Below are positions 36,488 through 49,139 of a stretch of DNA of 64,000 bases, one piece after another. Position 1 is the stretch's first letter. Every line of letters begins with the position of its first letter. The position numbers and the translations under genes are program-made. Below the pieces are notes generated by a model, which saw only the letters and a list, made by a program, of their open reading frames with translations, ran no database searches and was not told the DNA's origin. The stretch is from Petunia secreta (taxonomy: Eukaryota > Streptophyta > Magnoliopsida > Solanales > Solanaceae): assembly GCA_029990175.1 (NCBI GenBank), contig JARKIP010000005.1, positions 48,287,001-48,351,000 of the forward strand, given 5' to 3'.

Positions 36488-38850
36488 CTAAATGTTCAAG
36501 GCTTCAGTATGCTTTCCAGGAGCTGCATCATATTCTTCCATGAATAGTTCCTTTAGACCGGTCAGCTCATCTTCTATATCATGAACACCTTCGAGAAGTC
36601 TTTCTCCCTCGATATTTTTCATGTAGCTTGAAAAGATGGATGCTTGTTTCAGAGTTGGAACAAACTGCTCTAGTGAATGATAACCTCTTGTATCTTTTGT
36701 AGTACTTTTTCCTTTGCAAACCAAGATGTACCCCAGGCCAAACTTGTATTCATCAACCACTGTTTTTGCTTTTATGATTGTGCCTTCCAGACTGCTTTCT
36801 TTGTTGAAGTCGATCATATTCACCTTCTCATCCCCATGATTGGGAAGTGGGTTTTTGTGCACATTTGGCGCCTTCAAATGAATGACATTTTCATCTATTA
36901 GGTCTTGAGTATTATCTCTCAATGCAAAACATTTCTCCGTCTCATGCCCCGGTCCACCTGAGTGATATGCGCACCTTTTACTGTAATCAAAGTTAGGCGG
37001 AGGGTTGTCTGGCATCTTTTGAGGTATCGGGACGATAAGCCCGGCAGCATTCAATCTTTCGAACAATTGAGTGCGGGATTCGGCTAGTGGAGTGTAGTTC
37101 CTTTTGGGTCTTTGGTTTGCCTCGGGGCGAGGCCTAGGAGGGTATGATGGTACATTTCAGTAGTTGGGTTGAGTATTTTGCTGGTATGGTGGACGACTTG
37201 GTGCTGGGGTGTGAAATATAGGCCGAATGGGCTGAGTATTATAAACGGGATATTCATGTGGTATGTGAGGGTATGAATAGAATGGTGGCGGTGTTTGATA
37301 ATAGTGGTTGAAATCAGGGTCTTGAACGGTTCCAGCAAAATAGACTTCATCTTTCTTCTTTTTGGATAGACTCACATTTCCTGATTGGAGAGCCTTATTA
37401 GTAGCCTGTAGTGCAGCTAGGTTAATAATCTTTCCACTATTCAGCCCTTCTTCTACGTCATCTCCCATCAACACTACATCAGCAAACTTCTGATTTTTCA
37501 TATGCAGCGGCTTATCGTAATAGACTTCCTCTTGAATGCGGATGAATATGTTCACTATTTCCCTTTCATCCATAGCGGGTTGCACCTTGGTACCTTCTGC
37601 TCTCCACCTCGTAGCATATTCTCTAAACATTTCTGTGGGTTTCTTTTTCAATTTTTCCAGGTAGAAACGATCTGGTACCATTTCAGTGTTGTACCCAAAT
37701 CGTTCTACAAAATCTGCTGCCATGTCTTCCCAGCCGAGCCATGTGCCAGGCTTCTGCTTAGAGAACCAACTCAAAGCCTCTCCGGTCAAGCTTCGGCTAA
37801 ATAGCTTTACTCGTACTTTCTCGTCTTCCCCTGCTCCAATCAACCTGTCACAATATGCTCTCAGATGTGCCATAGGGCCTCCAGTGCCATTGAACAGGTC
37901 GAACTTTGGTATCTTGTATCCGTCTGGCAGTTTCAAGGTAGGATAGATACACAAATCTTCATAAGCTAAAACTTTTGTAGTTTTGCCTAACTCAAACTTC
38001 CTAAAGGCTGCTTCCAGCTTACAAACTTTCTCTTTTGTGCCATCATCATTGGCTTCATTCTCCGCCATTCATAGTTTTCATGGTTTTTGACTGGCGAAGT
38101 GAGTTGTTTGGTTTCAGCAGTGAACATCAGATTGTAAGGCTGTGGATATGTGGTGTTGGTATGAGGTAAGTTCATGTTTGGGTAAGTAGGATATGCAGGG
38201 AGTGGTACTTGATAAGTGGCTGGTGGTGCTGGATAGAGAGGCGGTGCTTGATATGTGGCGGTTGGTGCGCTTTGGTAGGTAGCAGGTGGTGTTGTCTGGT
38301 GAGGAGCTGGTTGTGTTGTTTGGAAAGCAACAGGGGGATCAGTTGGGTGCATAGGGTCCTTTCCATTAGGGCGGGCTGACCTACTTGGATCGACTGATTC
38401 CCTTGAATGGGCGGAGTTTCCAACGGGTAAACTGGCAATTGTCAGTTTCTCTTCAAGTTCTTTAATTCTTGTCTCTAAAGTAGCAACATGTTCATCATAC
38501 CCAACCAAAGCAAGTTTGCGGGGTGTCCCATTATTCCCAATGTTATCGTCACTAAGAGCAGCATTATTCAACTCAGTCATGACTTTTCGCTTTCCTCTTC
38601 TTCTAGTTTGTGAAGGGGGAGGAGTTGTAACTGGTCCCTTGGTTCTCGTCCGGTACTGATGCTCGGCCAGAATGCACAAGTCAACCTCAGGAGTGGGAGT
38701 AAAACTTAAACACGAAAAACAATAAGTTAGTGTCGAGGTAATAATTACCAAAATGCAAAATATGTCACTCCTTATAATGCAAGGGACCTCTCTTGTATCG
38801 GAGGCAGGCCTAACAAGACCAACACATATAAGATGCATAATAGGCGTCAT
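36488..38850 (-). pseudogene. gag of inner Tat element (one frameshift, one stop)
   Basis: From the right: a proline-rich N-terminal region with the DLCILAEHQYRTRTKG motif (38850-38060), a frame change near 38060, then the gag core 38068-37157 (YKIPKFDLFNG, GEALSWF, PDRFYLEKLKKKPTEMFRE). A TGA at 37157-37159 in place of an expected arginine codon follows, then the C-terminal part to 36488 with the Tat-type knuckle CAYHSGGPGHETEKC. The protein ends with an acidic tail and a normal stop and does not run into protease. Only two lesions separate it from a full frame. Confidence 0.85.
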
Positions 38851-39632
38851 TTGGACGAAGTTGGCTAATGGACTTTAACATGCCAAGGATGTTAAGTCTT
38901 CCTAAGTTTGAGTATGATATTTAAAATTGAATGTGTATCGTGCGTCATCCCATTTGTTCTCATAATCCTAAAATTAGTCGACAAAATAATTTTATAAAAT
39001 AATTGATTTTATTGTATTAATGTAGAATAACATCTTTTGGGTAAATAGGAATAATAATTGATCTTGCAACATTAAAATTTGAAGAAATTAGTGTAAAGTC
39101 TATGATTTGGTTTTCATAAAATAGAAAAATTAATTTCGTTCGTAACCCTAAAAATAATTTTATAAAATAATTGGTTTTGTATGAATATAGAAGTAAAAAA
39201 TTTCATATGCGAATAGAAATAAGTAATTGATCATACCCTACCAAAGCAACTTGTTGCTAATCTAGACAAAGACATGGTTCTCCCAGGCGGACAACCAAGG
39301 GGTGGGAACGTTTAGAATTGTTGGTTGTACCACGGACCAACTAGATTCTAACTGTTCCTCCTAAAGGGTTTTTTTTAGAGTGAAACGACCGTGAGATCCA
39401 CGTAATCGTTTGTGTGTGCGCAAATATCAATTTTCCAGGAGTGGAGGAGTATGAAATGGAATGCAAGAATATACTAGATATTACATTATCAAAAATCTCA
39501 CAACATAAAATATTACAAACCTGCAAAAAGAAAAAAAAGTTAGTATTGAATACGAAATAGTCAAAGCAAGAATAAACCCAATATAAAAACTGTAATGATT
39601 AGAATATTTAATCCCCAGCGGAGTCGCCATTC
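38851..39632 (-). other. Leader and primer-binding site of inner element
   Basis: The primer site on the minus strand is TGGCGACTCCGCTGGGGA at about 39612-39629, two or three bases from the 5' LTR. The leader holds a conserved block at about 39280-39440 shared with the outer leader, including the arms gttggt and accaac. Confidence 0.7.
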
Positions 39633-42600
39633 TGTCGCACCCCACTTTAAAAATAAGTAATGTCCGACTTGGGATAACTCGTTTGGAGCTAGAGTTTTGG
39701 AGTCGCCACCTAATAAATTTATCTAGGCGTATTAGGTCACCTAAAAGCTTTTCAAATTAATTTTAAATATAACTCCGGATCGGTCTACTAATCAGAGATT
39801 CAAGTAAGTGTTCAAGTTAACTTAGGAGGAAGGGGTCAGACACCTCCTAAGTTCCACGAAACGTGGTTCCCGACCAATTTCTATATTGGGTTTCAATCAT
39901 ATTGCAATTTTGGTTAGAAAGGGACAGAAGCTAAATTTCATACACTAATGGAATATGGTACGCAAACAATTTAAAGTATACTAAAATAGGACAATTTATA
40001 AATTCAGTTTAAATGAAGGATATTGTGAGCGAAATATTTAAAACGAACAATCTAGTATAATTTACAGAGACAGTTTTGAATAAAAGTCATGTTATACATA
40101 TAGCTACAATTTACGAAGTTAGACAAGATAAATCAATTAAACAAATAGTATTGTCATCTTTTCCCTTAGCTCACAAATATCTTTTAAAATGACATGACAT
40201 GGAGAAAATATTTTGTAAAAAAAATGTGCACCACTAAAGGATAGCATTGTGACATTAGTAGTCACATACCGTTAACTTCGGTGGCGATTTTAGTGTGAGG
40301 TCGCATTTAAAATAATTTATCTAGAATAAGCATAATATTTAAAAAGAATATAGTATATTTTGAAAATACTAGTAATGTAGCAAGCAAATAGTGATAAATG
40401 AAATACGTATACAATTAACTAGAGAGTAGAGATGACATATGTGACATTTAGAAAGTACTTAACAAATAATAGGCAGCAATTCTAATATAGACACACGTGT
40501 GTATAGATACATGTATAATTAGATGAGAAATAAGTATGATATTTATCAAAATACTCATAGGCAAACAATATAGATTTGAAGGATTAGCTTACAACTTTTA
40601 AAGAAAATAATATAATTTTATAAGACTTGACCTCCAAAGTCCTAAATCCCTCACAAACTATTAATTAGCTCGGAGAAACTTAAGAAAAATAAAAATAAAT
40701 TTTGTTCAAAATGTGTTCAGCATTCGCAGATTTTAGCCTTTGTAAAAATATGTTGTTTTTTCAATGTTTAGTTCCTTCTAATAAAACAAAGTGCACTGCT
40801 ACGTTTCCCGATTACTGAATACAGAAATAGACCTTCTTCTGGCACAGATTGCAAATTTAACCACTGTTAGAGCAAAAACGTTAACTGCCCTAATTTCATA
40901 AATAAATACTTTGCAAAAACAGTCTATTATCAGTTTCGGGTTTCAGTTATAGACCTGTAATCATATCATTTCAGAAACTACATAAATAAGCCGTTTTAAA
41001 TCTGCCTTGCGATTCAAGCCCTCTTTTCTGATTTTCAGCAAAACAGCCCCCTAATATAATTTAGTTAAAAACCTGTCTTGTTTAACATAGTATTTCAGAT
41101 TCCAACATGAAACAGTTTCACATTGCACAACTAATCCTGTTTTAAATCACTCCAACATATAAGCCAATGTAGCAGCACCTTATGGTGTACAATACAAACC
41201 ACAATAATCCTAATGAATACATAATATTAAGTATCAAACTCTAATTACATGATAGCCAGTAAATTAAGGATAGAAGAGAAGAGGGCCTTGTCCCTATTAT
41301 CGTTTGGCAGAGTCTTGTTGAACCTCGGCTGGTTCAATATTGACTTCGGATTCATGTTACAGCTTACCAACAAAATAGCTTTAGGCTACCTCAAACCCAT
41401 TCGAACACCTGCGAAACAATATCAATGAAGGTATAGCCTTCTGATGGCTATCCTGTATATTGTCCAGATTCTGCCTGGACTACAATATCCTGCATCAAAT
41501 GGTTAGTGGTGACCCTTTGTAGGGCCCAAACAAACATGCAAAAAATATACTAGCAGTACATCGTGAACGTGAGCAAACAAACTCACATCGAACAACACAC
41601 ACTAACATAGAGTTGAAAGAGAGTTTTAAGATCAAGAGCCAAACCTTGGCTCGTAATCAGTGAAGCAAAAGTAGATCGAGCCAGCAGCTTAGTATTTTCA
41701 GCATGCATACTAGAGTTCAGATATGTGCTAAAACATATAGAAGACTAAAAGACATGCTGGACAGTGTAGTGAAGGGGCTTTGCTTCTCGACGAAGAAGGA
41801 AAGAAAGGGAGAAGGTCTGTTGTAAGGTGTATTCAGTGTATCCAGAAATGTAAAAGTTTCGCCCTTTAAGTCTAAAGAAGAGTGGTATTTATAGCGAAAA
41901 AATAGGAGTAGCATGACTCTAGGCTTGTAAGGCAAAAATCATTTTCAAATGTTCAAATCTTTTATAGAAATGGCAAAGGAAAATCCTATTTGTGTACAAG
42001 GAAATAAGAGATATTAGCTTTGACTAAAAGAGAGAATTATTCAGTCTAAGATGTAAAAGGAGGAAGCTAAAATTATGCAAATCAGTTGAGCTAATTTAGG
42101 GAAAACGAAATTGCTTTACTGTTAGGAATATATGCAGGAGATATTTAACTGTTGTAGAAGGAAAGTAGATCAAAAGGTATACTTCCTTCACTTCTATTTT
42201 TCTAACAAAAAATCTTGCATAAAGGTGCATATGTATACACGCGGGTATCGTAGCCAGTTTATTTGCACAGTATCAAGGTTAAGCGCTCAACAAGTTTTCA
42301 AACGAGCAGACACTTTTTTTAAACTCAATTCACAAAGGCAGATTCCAACCTTATACTAAGAGAATGACCTATTCAATGTGTTCTCATAAATGACGCGTTG
42401 TCGACTTCATTTTTAGAATATTAAAGCAATGATTCAAACTTAGGCTAATTAACATGGCTAGAACTGATTTAAACTATATAGTCTAAGGTATGAACAATTG
42501 AGCACCTAAGAATGGATTAACCAAGTGACAAACATGCTATTTTCATGGGATTTCAATGAATCAGATTTTTTTTTAAAAAAGAATAAAAATGGAAAGCTGT

Positions 42601-42814
42601 TACCCGTTCTGTGTCGGGTCGGTTCGAGTATGGAACGGGCCGGGTTGAACTTGTCCATTTCTGCCCGTTAATTTCTTGACTAGTAAAGACTTGCCCAAAT
42701 CTTCTCTTCTTTCCTTGTATGATTCAAATTCGGATGATTTGTACTTGATTTTCTCATTTTCTTTTTCGATTTCGTATACAAGAGAGAGGAAGAGAGATTG
42801 ATTCTCGCTTTTGG

Positions 42815-42846
<32 letters not shown>

Positions 42847-43735
42847 TCGTGACCAGCGGCGCTGATGGCGGCGTCGACGGCGGAGAGAGTAGCGGAGATG
42901 CCGCAGTGTGTTTGGTCGGTTTTTAGGGGAAAGGGGGAGAGAGGGGAAAGGGACGGCGGCTGTGAGTGTGAGGGAGTTGGGGGGGGGGGACTGATTTTAG
43001 GGTTTTCTAGTGAAGGGTGTGGTGTGCAATATTAGACGGTAGGATTTAACTAGGGCCGTTGGATCTGGAGGATGAAGGGATCAGATTAGGCCACGTAGGC
43101 GCGCGTGTGAGTAAGTGTATAGGTAGTATATGTGAGATGTAAGGAGAGTGGGGCTTTGAGGGGTTGTACTGCGTGCAGAAGTGAGTTATACGCGTGCTTT
43201 GGAGAGTAGTACTTCGTGCTAAAAGTGTATTTGGTGAGGTGTAAGCTTATGTGAAGCTTAGGTGGCGTACACGTAGATAAAAGATGATGACATGGACTGA
43301 ATATAGTGGAAATGGAATTGTAAAAATAGAAAAATGGCTAATATTTAATTAAAATACTTATAAATATGAATAATTAGTATAAAAATAGGAATTTTGTAAA
43401 TAATTATAAATAAATATATTTAATTGTAAATAAATATATATGACCACAAATAATACTAATTAGATACAGATAGCCACAAATAATTATTAAATAATGTCAT
43501 AATGCGTTAAATTGCATGAAATAGCATTTGAAGTTTGAAAAATAGCCTAAATGAATGTAATTGCGTAATTATAACCACAATTAAATAAATATTACATAAA
43601 TAGGAGATTAATACAAATATTACACCCGTAAATGCATGCTGTCTAATGCAGTTTTGTTTGAAAAATTACTGCTATAAATTTTAATTAAATATAGCCAAAT
43701 TGTGAAAAATGGCGGGACAAAATTGGGTGTCAACA
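39633..43735 (-). repeat. 5' LTR of inner Tat element
   Basis: 4103 bp, plus-strand start TGTCGCACC and end TGTCAACA. It differs from the 3' copy by scattered substitutions and a few short indels, for example near 41820. Confidence 0.93.
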
Positions 43736-43740
43736 GTATG

Positions 43741-44110
43741 TCCTCAGCTAATTTAAAATGACAAATCGATATCGGGCTGTGTATCCTCAATCAACGCCTC
43801 GGGTTGTATGTCGTAAGCTAATTTAAAATGATAAATCGATATCGGACGGTGTACCCTCAATCGACGCTTCGGGTTATATGCCCTCAGCTAATTTAAATGA
43901 TAGATCGACATCGGGCTGTGTACCCTCGATCGATTCCTCGGGTTGTATGCCATCATCTAATTTAAAATGACAAATCGATATCGGGCTATGTACCCTCAAT
44001 CGACACCTCGGGTTGTATGCCCTCAGCTAATTTAAATGACAAATCGGTATCGTGCTGTGTACCCTCAACCGACGCCTCGGGTTGTGTGCCCTCGGCTAAT
44101 TTAAAATACA
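43741..44110 (-). repeat. 70-bp tandem array, right part
   Basis: About five further copies of the 70-bp unit seen at 28160-28626, separated from it by the inner element. Confidence 0.9.
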
Positions 44111-44417
44111 AACCTTTGCTGAAGATTATCTTTGTCGTGCATTGCTGAATTGAGTATCTTTCGTGCCTGCATCCAAAGAAAGATTGGTGAGTTGTGCGGG
44201 GGGTTTGGTTTGAGCATTCTTGGCTTGTTTTGTATTTGTTGTCCACAAGAGCCGGGATCTTGGCCGAGCTGATAGGGATATGCATAAAATAACATTTAAT
44301 GCAAATGATTTTGAAAAACTTTTATAACAAAAAGAATTAAATAAAGTATTTTATCCCATTGAGTCATAAGTCGCGTTGTGTAAGGCCAAAGTTGTTGTCC
44401 TTTATACTGTTCCAAAC

Positions 44418-44555
44418 GAATTTTCAGGGCGCCCTCGAAATTCTGCTCCAGTTTGCATTTTGAAATTTTTGAGAGGTCCTCAAAAATTTCTGCCCCAGTA
44501 TCAACTATGTTTGTCCTTTAGGAATTTTTGAGAGTTCCTCAAAAATTTTGCCCCT
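44418..44555 (-). repeat. Three tandem hairpins of outer element
   Basis: Units at 44418-44452, 44462-44499 and 44521-44555. The middle one has a perfect 12-bp stem (GAAATTTTTGAG with CTCAAAAATTTC) followed by tgccccagt. Confidence 0.85.
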
Positions 44556-44612
44556 GTGTTTGCTTTGCGGGGAAAATGAAGTTTTGTATTCATGCGACTG
44601 AACCCTGAATAG

Positions 44613-44657
44613 GTTGCCTACGTATCCCACTTGGGGAATCAGGTCGTGACGTAGTTC
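44613..44657 (-). promoter_or_regulatory. TACGTA stem-loop of outer element
   Basis: gcctacgtatccc, then ggggaatcaggtcgtgacgtagttc. Same position relative to the hairpins as in the inner element. Confidence 0.7.
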
Positions 44658-44951
44658 AGATTACATAATGTATTGCAGAATGTAGAAATCATTAACTAGT
44701 ATGAACTCCTATACATAGTATCTCTTGACAGCGTCTGACTTGATTGGTTTCGGCTAGAATTCTCCATCCATATTTTTCAATATCAATGCTCCTTCCTTCA
44801 AAACTCAATGAACTATGTACGACCCTTGCAAATTTGGTGCGAACTTGCCTTTTGCTTCTTTTTGATTCGGAAATATCTTCTTCAAGACTAATTGCCCAGG
44901 TTCAAAGAATCTCTCTCGAACTTTCTTGCTGAATACTTTGGCCATCCTCCT

Positions 44952-45572
44952 CTAATATAACTGTCCATGACTTATTGCATTCAATCTCTTGCCATCGATG
45001 AGGGCCAATTTCTCTATTCTTCGTTTGATCCATTCAGCATCGTTCAATTGTGTCTCTTGGATGATTCTCAAAGATGGTATCTCGGCCTCTTCGGGTATCA
45101 CTGCCTCGGTGCCGTATACCAACAGATACGGAGTATCTCCCGTTGATGTTCTCATTGTGGTGCGGTACCCTAACAGAGCATAAGGTAGGTTCTCGTGCCA
45201 TTGCTTTGAATTGTCTGTCATCTTGCGCAATATCCTCTTGATGTTCTTATTGGCCGCCTCGACCGCACCATTCATTTGAGGTTTGTATGCAGTGGAGTTG
45301 AGATGCTTGATCTTGAAGACCTTACAGGTTGCTTTCATTAGGTCACTGTTGAGATCGGCCCCATTGTCAGTGATGATGGATTCAGGGATGCCAAATCGAC
45401 AGATCATCTTATCACGAACAAAGTTCGACACCACCTTCTTTGTTACTAATTTGTATGATGCAGCTTCTACCCATTTGGTTAAATAATCGATGGCCACCAG
45501 TATGAAGCGATGCCCATTGGAATTAGCTGGTTCAATAGGTCCTATGACATCCACTCCCCAGGCAGCAAAAGG
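44952..45572 (-). pseudogene. Integrase core of outer Tat element
   Basis: About 200 residues from MDVIGP to the stop at 44952. The DDE residues are seen in MDVIGP, ITDNGADLN and NGAVEAANK, followed by LPYALLGYRTT and TPYLLVYGTEAV. It is in the same frame as the upstream pol and is separated from it by one TGA (45573-45575), where the family has tryptophan (a G-to-A change). The C-terminal end appears cut short, as only about 50 residues follow the GTEAV motif. Confidence 0.88.
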
Positions 45573-47561
45573 TCAAGACGATCCTATAATGTTCAATTCA
45601 TTGGGAGGCACTCGAATCATATCTCCATGGACTTGGCATTGATGGCATTTCTTCGCGTGCTTTATGCAGTCATGTTCCATTGTCATCCAAAAATAGCCAG
45701 CTCTCAAGATCTTCTTTGCAAGCACAAAATCATTCATGTGTGGGCCACACACCCCAGAGTGTACCTCTTCTAACAATTTAGCAGCTTCTTTTGCGTCCAC
45801 GCATCTCAGCAACCGTAGATTGGGTGTCTTTTTGTACAAAACCTCTCCGTTCATAAAGAAACCAATTGCTAACCTCCTCAATGTCGTATTTTGGAGGCTT
45901 GTTGCATTCTTTGGATAACTGTCGTCCTTGAGGAACCATTTGATGTCGTAGAACCAAGGCTGTCCGTCTGACTCTTCTTCCACGTGATAGCAGTAGGATG
46001 GTTGCTTCCTCACTGTCACAGGTATTGGGTCGATGTAGTTCTTATCAGGATGCTTGATCATGGCAAATATGTTAGCCAAAGCGTCCGCGAACTCATTTTG
46101 CAGTCTAGGTACATGCCGGAACTCTATCTTGGTGAATCTTTGCTTTAACTCCTTTATGCACTCCAGGTATGGCAATATCTTCAGATTCTTCGCTGTCCAT
46201 TCTCCTCGAACTTGATGAATCAGTAAGTCAGAATCTCCGATTGCCAGCAGCTCTTGTATGTTCATAACTACTGCCAATCTAAGACCCAAGATGCAGGCCT
46301 TATACTCCGCCATGTTGTTGGTGCAAGGGAACCTCAGTTTAGCCGTGACAATATCGTGTTGTCCGGTCTCGAAAACTAATACCTCTCCAATGCCGACTCC
46401 TTTGAAATTGACCGCACCATCAAAGAATAGTCTCCAACCATCATATTCCTTGGTGCTCTCTTCTCCTACGAACATGACTTCTTCATCAGGGAAGTAGGTG
46501 TGCAAAGGCTTAAAGTCATCTACCACCGGGTTCTCGGCCATATGATCAGCCAAGGCTTGAGCTTTCACCGCCTTTTGAGTGACAAAAGTGATGTCGAATT
46601 CGCTGAGCAGCATTTGCCATTTAGCTAGTTTTCTAGTAGGCATTGGTTTTTGAAATATGTACTTGAGAGGGTCCATCCTTGATATCAGCAATGTTGAGTA
46701 GGATGTCAAGTAGTGTCTCAACTTCTGTGCTATCCATGTCAGTGCGCAGCACGTGCGTTCCAGCAATGTGTACTTGGCTTCATAAGGAGGGAACTTCTTG
46801 CTTAGATAGTATATGGCTTGCTCCTTTCTCCCATTTGAATCATGTTGTCCCAATACACACCCAAAGGCCGAGTCTACCACGGACAGATATAAGATCAAAG
46901 GTCGCCCAGGCTCAGGTGGAACCAGCACAGGCGGGCACGACAAATATTCCTTGATCCGATCAACTGCCTTTTGGCAATCCACTGTCCACTCGATCGCCGC
47001 GTCTTTCTTCAGCAACTTGATGATTGGCTCACAGATGACGGTGGATTGTGCTATGAAACGGCTGATGTAATTGAGCCTTCCTAGGAAGCTCATAACCTCT
47101 TTCTTGCTTCTTGGGGGTGGCAATTCTTTGATGGCTTTGATCTTGGACGGATCCAACTCGATCAGGTTCACCCTACTGTCTCCATGATTAGGTAAAGGAT
47201 TGTTGTGCACATTCGGAGTCTTCAAGTGTATCACCTTTTGGTCGATCAAGTCTTGTATTTTTTCTCTCAAGGCATAGCACTTTTCAGTATCGTGACCAGG
47301 TCCTTCAGAGTGATAGGCATATGTTTTGTTTTGATCAAAGTAAGGTGTCATTCTATGGGGCATTTTGAATGGCACGGGTTGTATATTACCGGCTGCTTTG
47401 AGTCTCTCGAACAACTGAGTGCGAGATTCAGCCAGTGGGGTGTAGTTCCTTTTTGGTCTTGGGTTGTTATTGGCGTGAGGCCTTGGTGAATAGGTGTTGG
47501 TGTTTCGGTAGTTGGGACTTTGTGGGTATGTTGGTCTTTGTGGTGGTGGGTTTTGGTACAT
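45573..47561 (-). pseudogene. Fused gag-pol of outer Tat element lacking protease and RT core
   Basis: 662 codons without a stop. Residues 1-130 are the gag C-terminus with the Tat-type knuckle (YAYHSEGPGHDTEKC, first Cys lost) and NPLPNHGDSRVNLIE. Then, without a break, LDPSKIKAIKELPPPRSKKE begins the RT connection segment (residues 136-215). RNase H follows (about 220-300), then the second archaeal-type RNase H (about 375-505: LFFDGAVNFKGVGIG, NNMAEY, GDSDLLIHQV, FADALA). The HHCC integrase finger ends the frame (about 585-640). Protease and the RT fingers and palm, with the catalytic aspartates, are missing, so the fused product could not copy RNA. Confidence 0.88.
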
Positions 47562-48850
47562 GGGCTAGGTGTCATAGACTGGGTAGGTGGATGTAGGTGG
47601 TATGTATGGGTAGGAGGGAGGTGGTGTTTGGTAGTAGTAATTTTAAGTCGGGGAGTGGTCAAGCGATGCGTCCACGAAGGAGATATCATCCTTCTTATTT
47701 CTTGAGGTGGTAGTGCTGCCAGCTTGTAGGGCTTTGTTAGCAGCTTGTAACGCGGCCATGCTAACGATCCTCCCAGTCTTCAGTCCATCTTCAACCATAT
47801 CCCCGATCTTGATCAACTCTCGAAACTTCTTGTCTTGCAGATTCAGCATTTTGTCAAAATAGACATCTTCGTGTATGCGGATGAAAGTCGCCACTATCTC
47901 AGCATCTTCTATGGGAGGTTGAACTTTTGCAGCTTCAGCTCTCCATCTAGTTGCAAACTCTCTAAAAGTCTCGGTGGGCTTCTTCTTCAGTTTCTCTAAG
48001 TAGAACCGGTCGGGCATAGCATCAGTGTTGTGCCCAAAGCTGTCGACGAAGTCTCCATCCATTGCTTCCCAGCTCGTCCACTTCTTGGTTTGTTGCTTAG
48101 AGTACCATACTAGTGCATCTCCAGTCAAACTGCGGTTGAACAGCTGCATGCGAATCTTTTCGTCATGTCCAACCCCAATCAGCTTGCCACATTAAGATCT
48201 TAAATGAGCCATTGGGTCTCCACTACCATCGAACATGTTGAGCTTGGGCGTCTTGTAGCCTTCTGGTAGTTTCAAGTCCAGATACAAGCAGAGATCCTCA
48301 TTAGCTAAACCTCGGGTTCCCTTAGCGCCTTGGAGTTGTTTGAACTTTTCAACCAGCTATTGGACTTGTTCTTTGGTGCTGTCTGGGCCTTCCTTAGTCC
48401 ATGCGTACATTTCATGGTCCTTGGTGGGTGATGCAATGGTTTTGGTTTCGACAGTGAAGGCGGGTAAGTTGTGCTGTGGTGCTTTTGGTGGTGCAGTGTG
48501 GGTAGAGTAAGGAAGGTCTCTTTCAGGGTAAAGTGGATCTTTGCCGTGAGGGCGAGCAGTTTGGTTTGGTTCAGTGATCTCATCAGTATGGGCCTGAGGG
48601 ATCCTATTTTCCAATTCAAGCAACCTCTGTTCCAGCTTAGCGTAGTTTTCATAGGCAGCCATGCTTTGTTTCTCAGGAGTGCCAACCTTGTCGAACTCAG
48701 CCATAAATTTCGTCTCGTCCTTATCCTTGTAGGTAAAGGGGGACGTGTTGGGATCGATCTTTTGGACCTCAACCGGTATTGCGGCGCGGCCAGAATGCAC
48801 AAACCAAACTTTCGGGGATTTGGGAACTTACACATCAAAACAAGAAGAGA
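47562..48850 (-). pseudogene. gag of outer Tat element
   Basis: The same frame as pol, read upstream. The core runs from about 48300 to 47645 (GYKTPKLNMFDG, GDALVWY, PDRFYLEKLKKKPTETFRE). The N-terminal part is at 48800-48357. Stops lie at 48357, 48192, 47643 and about 47576. The last two fit CAA to TAA and CAG to TAG. A frame change near 48800 separates the CILAAPQYRLRSKRS motif. Confidence 0.82.
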
Positions 48851-49139
48851 AAAATGTGAGTATACATTAGTTTAAATAAAATTGCGTCCTATCATGTATG
48901 AGACCTCTTTTGTGCTAGAGGTGGGCCTATCGTGGATTCGAAGTAACATTTGCACCGAATACATCATTTCGTTTGAATGGACATAATCATCACCAGTCTA
49001 AAACCCCAAAAATAACGAAATTTTATTTAATTTTGCTTGGCTTAATTACAACCACTAATGACTCGATTAAGATGAAACGACAATAAAGAAAAGAAAAGAC
49101 AAGACGACTTGACTCGATACGACTGGACTAGGTGCCAAG
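48851..49139 (-). other. Spacer between gag and the upstream ORFs
   Basis: No coding sequence recognised. It contains a cgatacgact-type A/T-poor stretch but no clear signal. Confidence 0.4.

Larger units (their letters stand above)
28627..43735 (-). mobile_element. Inner Tat-type element, gag only (non-autonomous)
   Basis: 15.1 kb with target duplication GTATG (28622-28626 and 43736-43740). LTRs lie at 39633-43735 (5') and 28627-32738 (3'), 4.1 kb each and nearly identical. On its own strand it has a primer site, a short leader, gag, hairpins, a TACGTA stem-loop, a 117-bp array and a polypurine tract. No protease, RT, RNase H or integrase can be found in the 6.9-kb interior. Mobilisation in trans by a related Tat element is inferred from the shared non-coding parts. 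Confidence 0.92.

Noticed and set aside
44744..45486. Plus-strand open frames opposite integrase
   Set aside because: Antisense shadows of the integrase frame, which carries the recognisable motifs.
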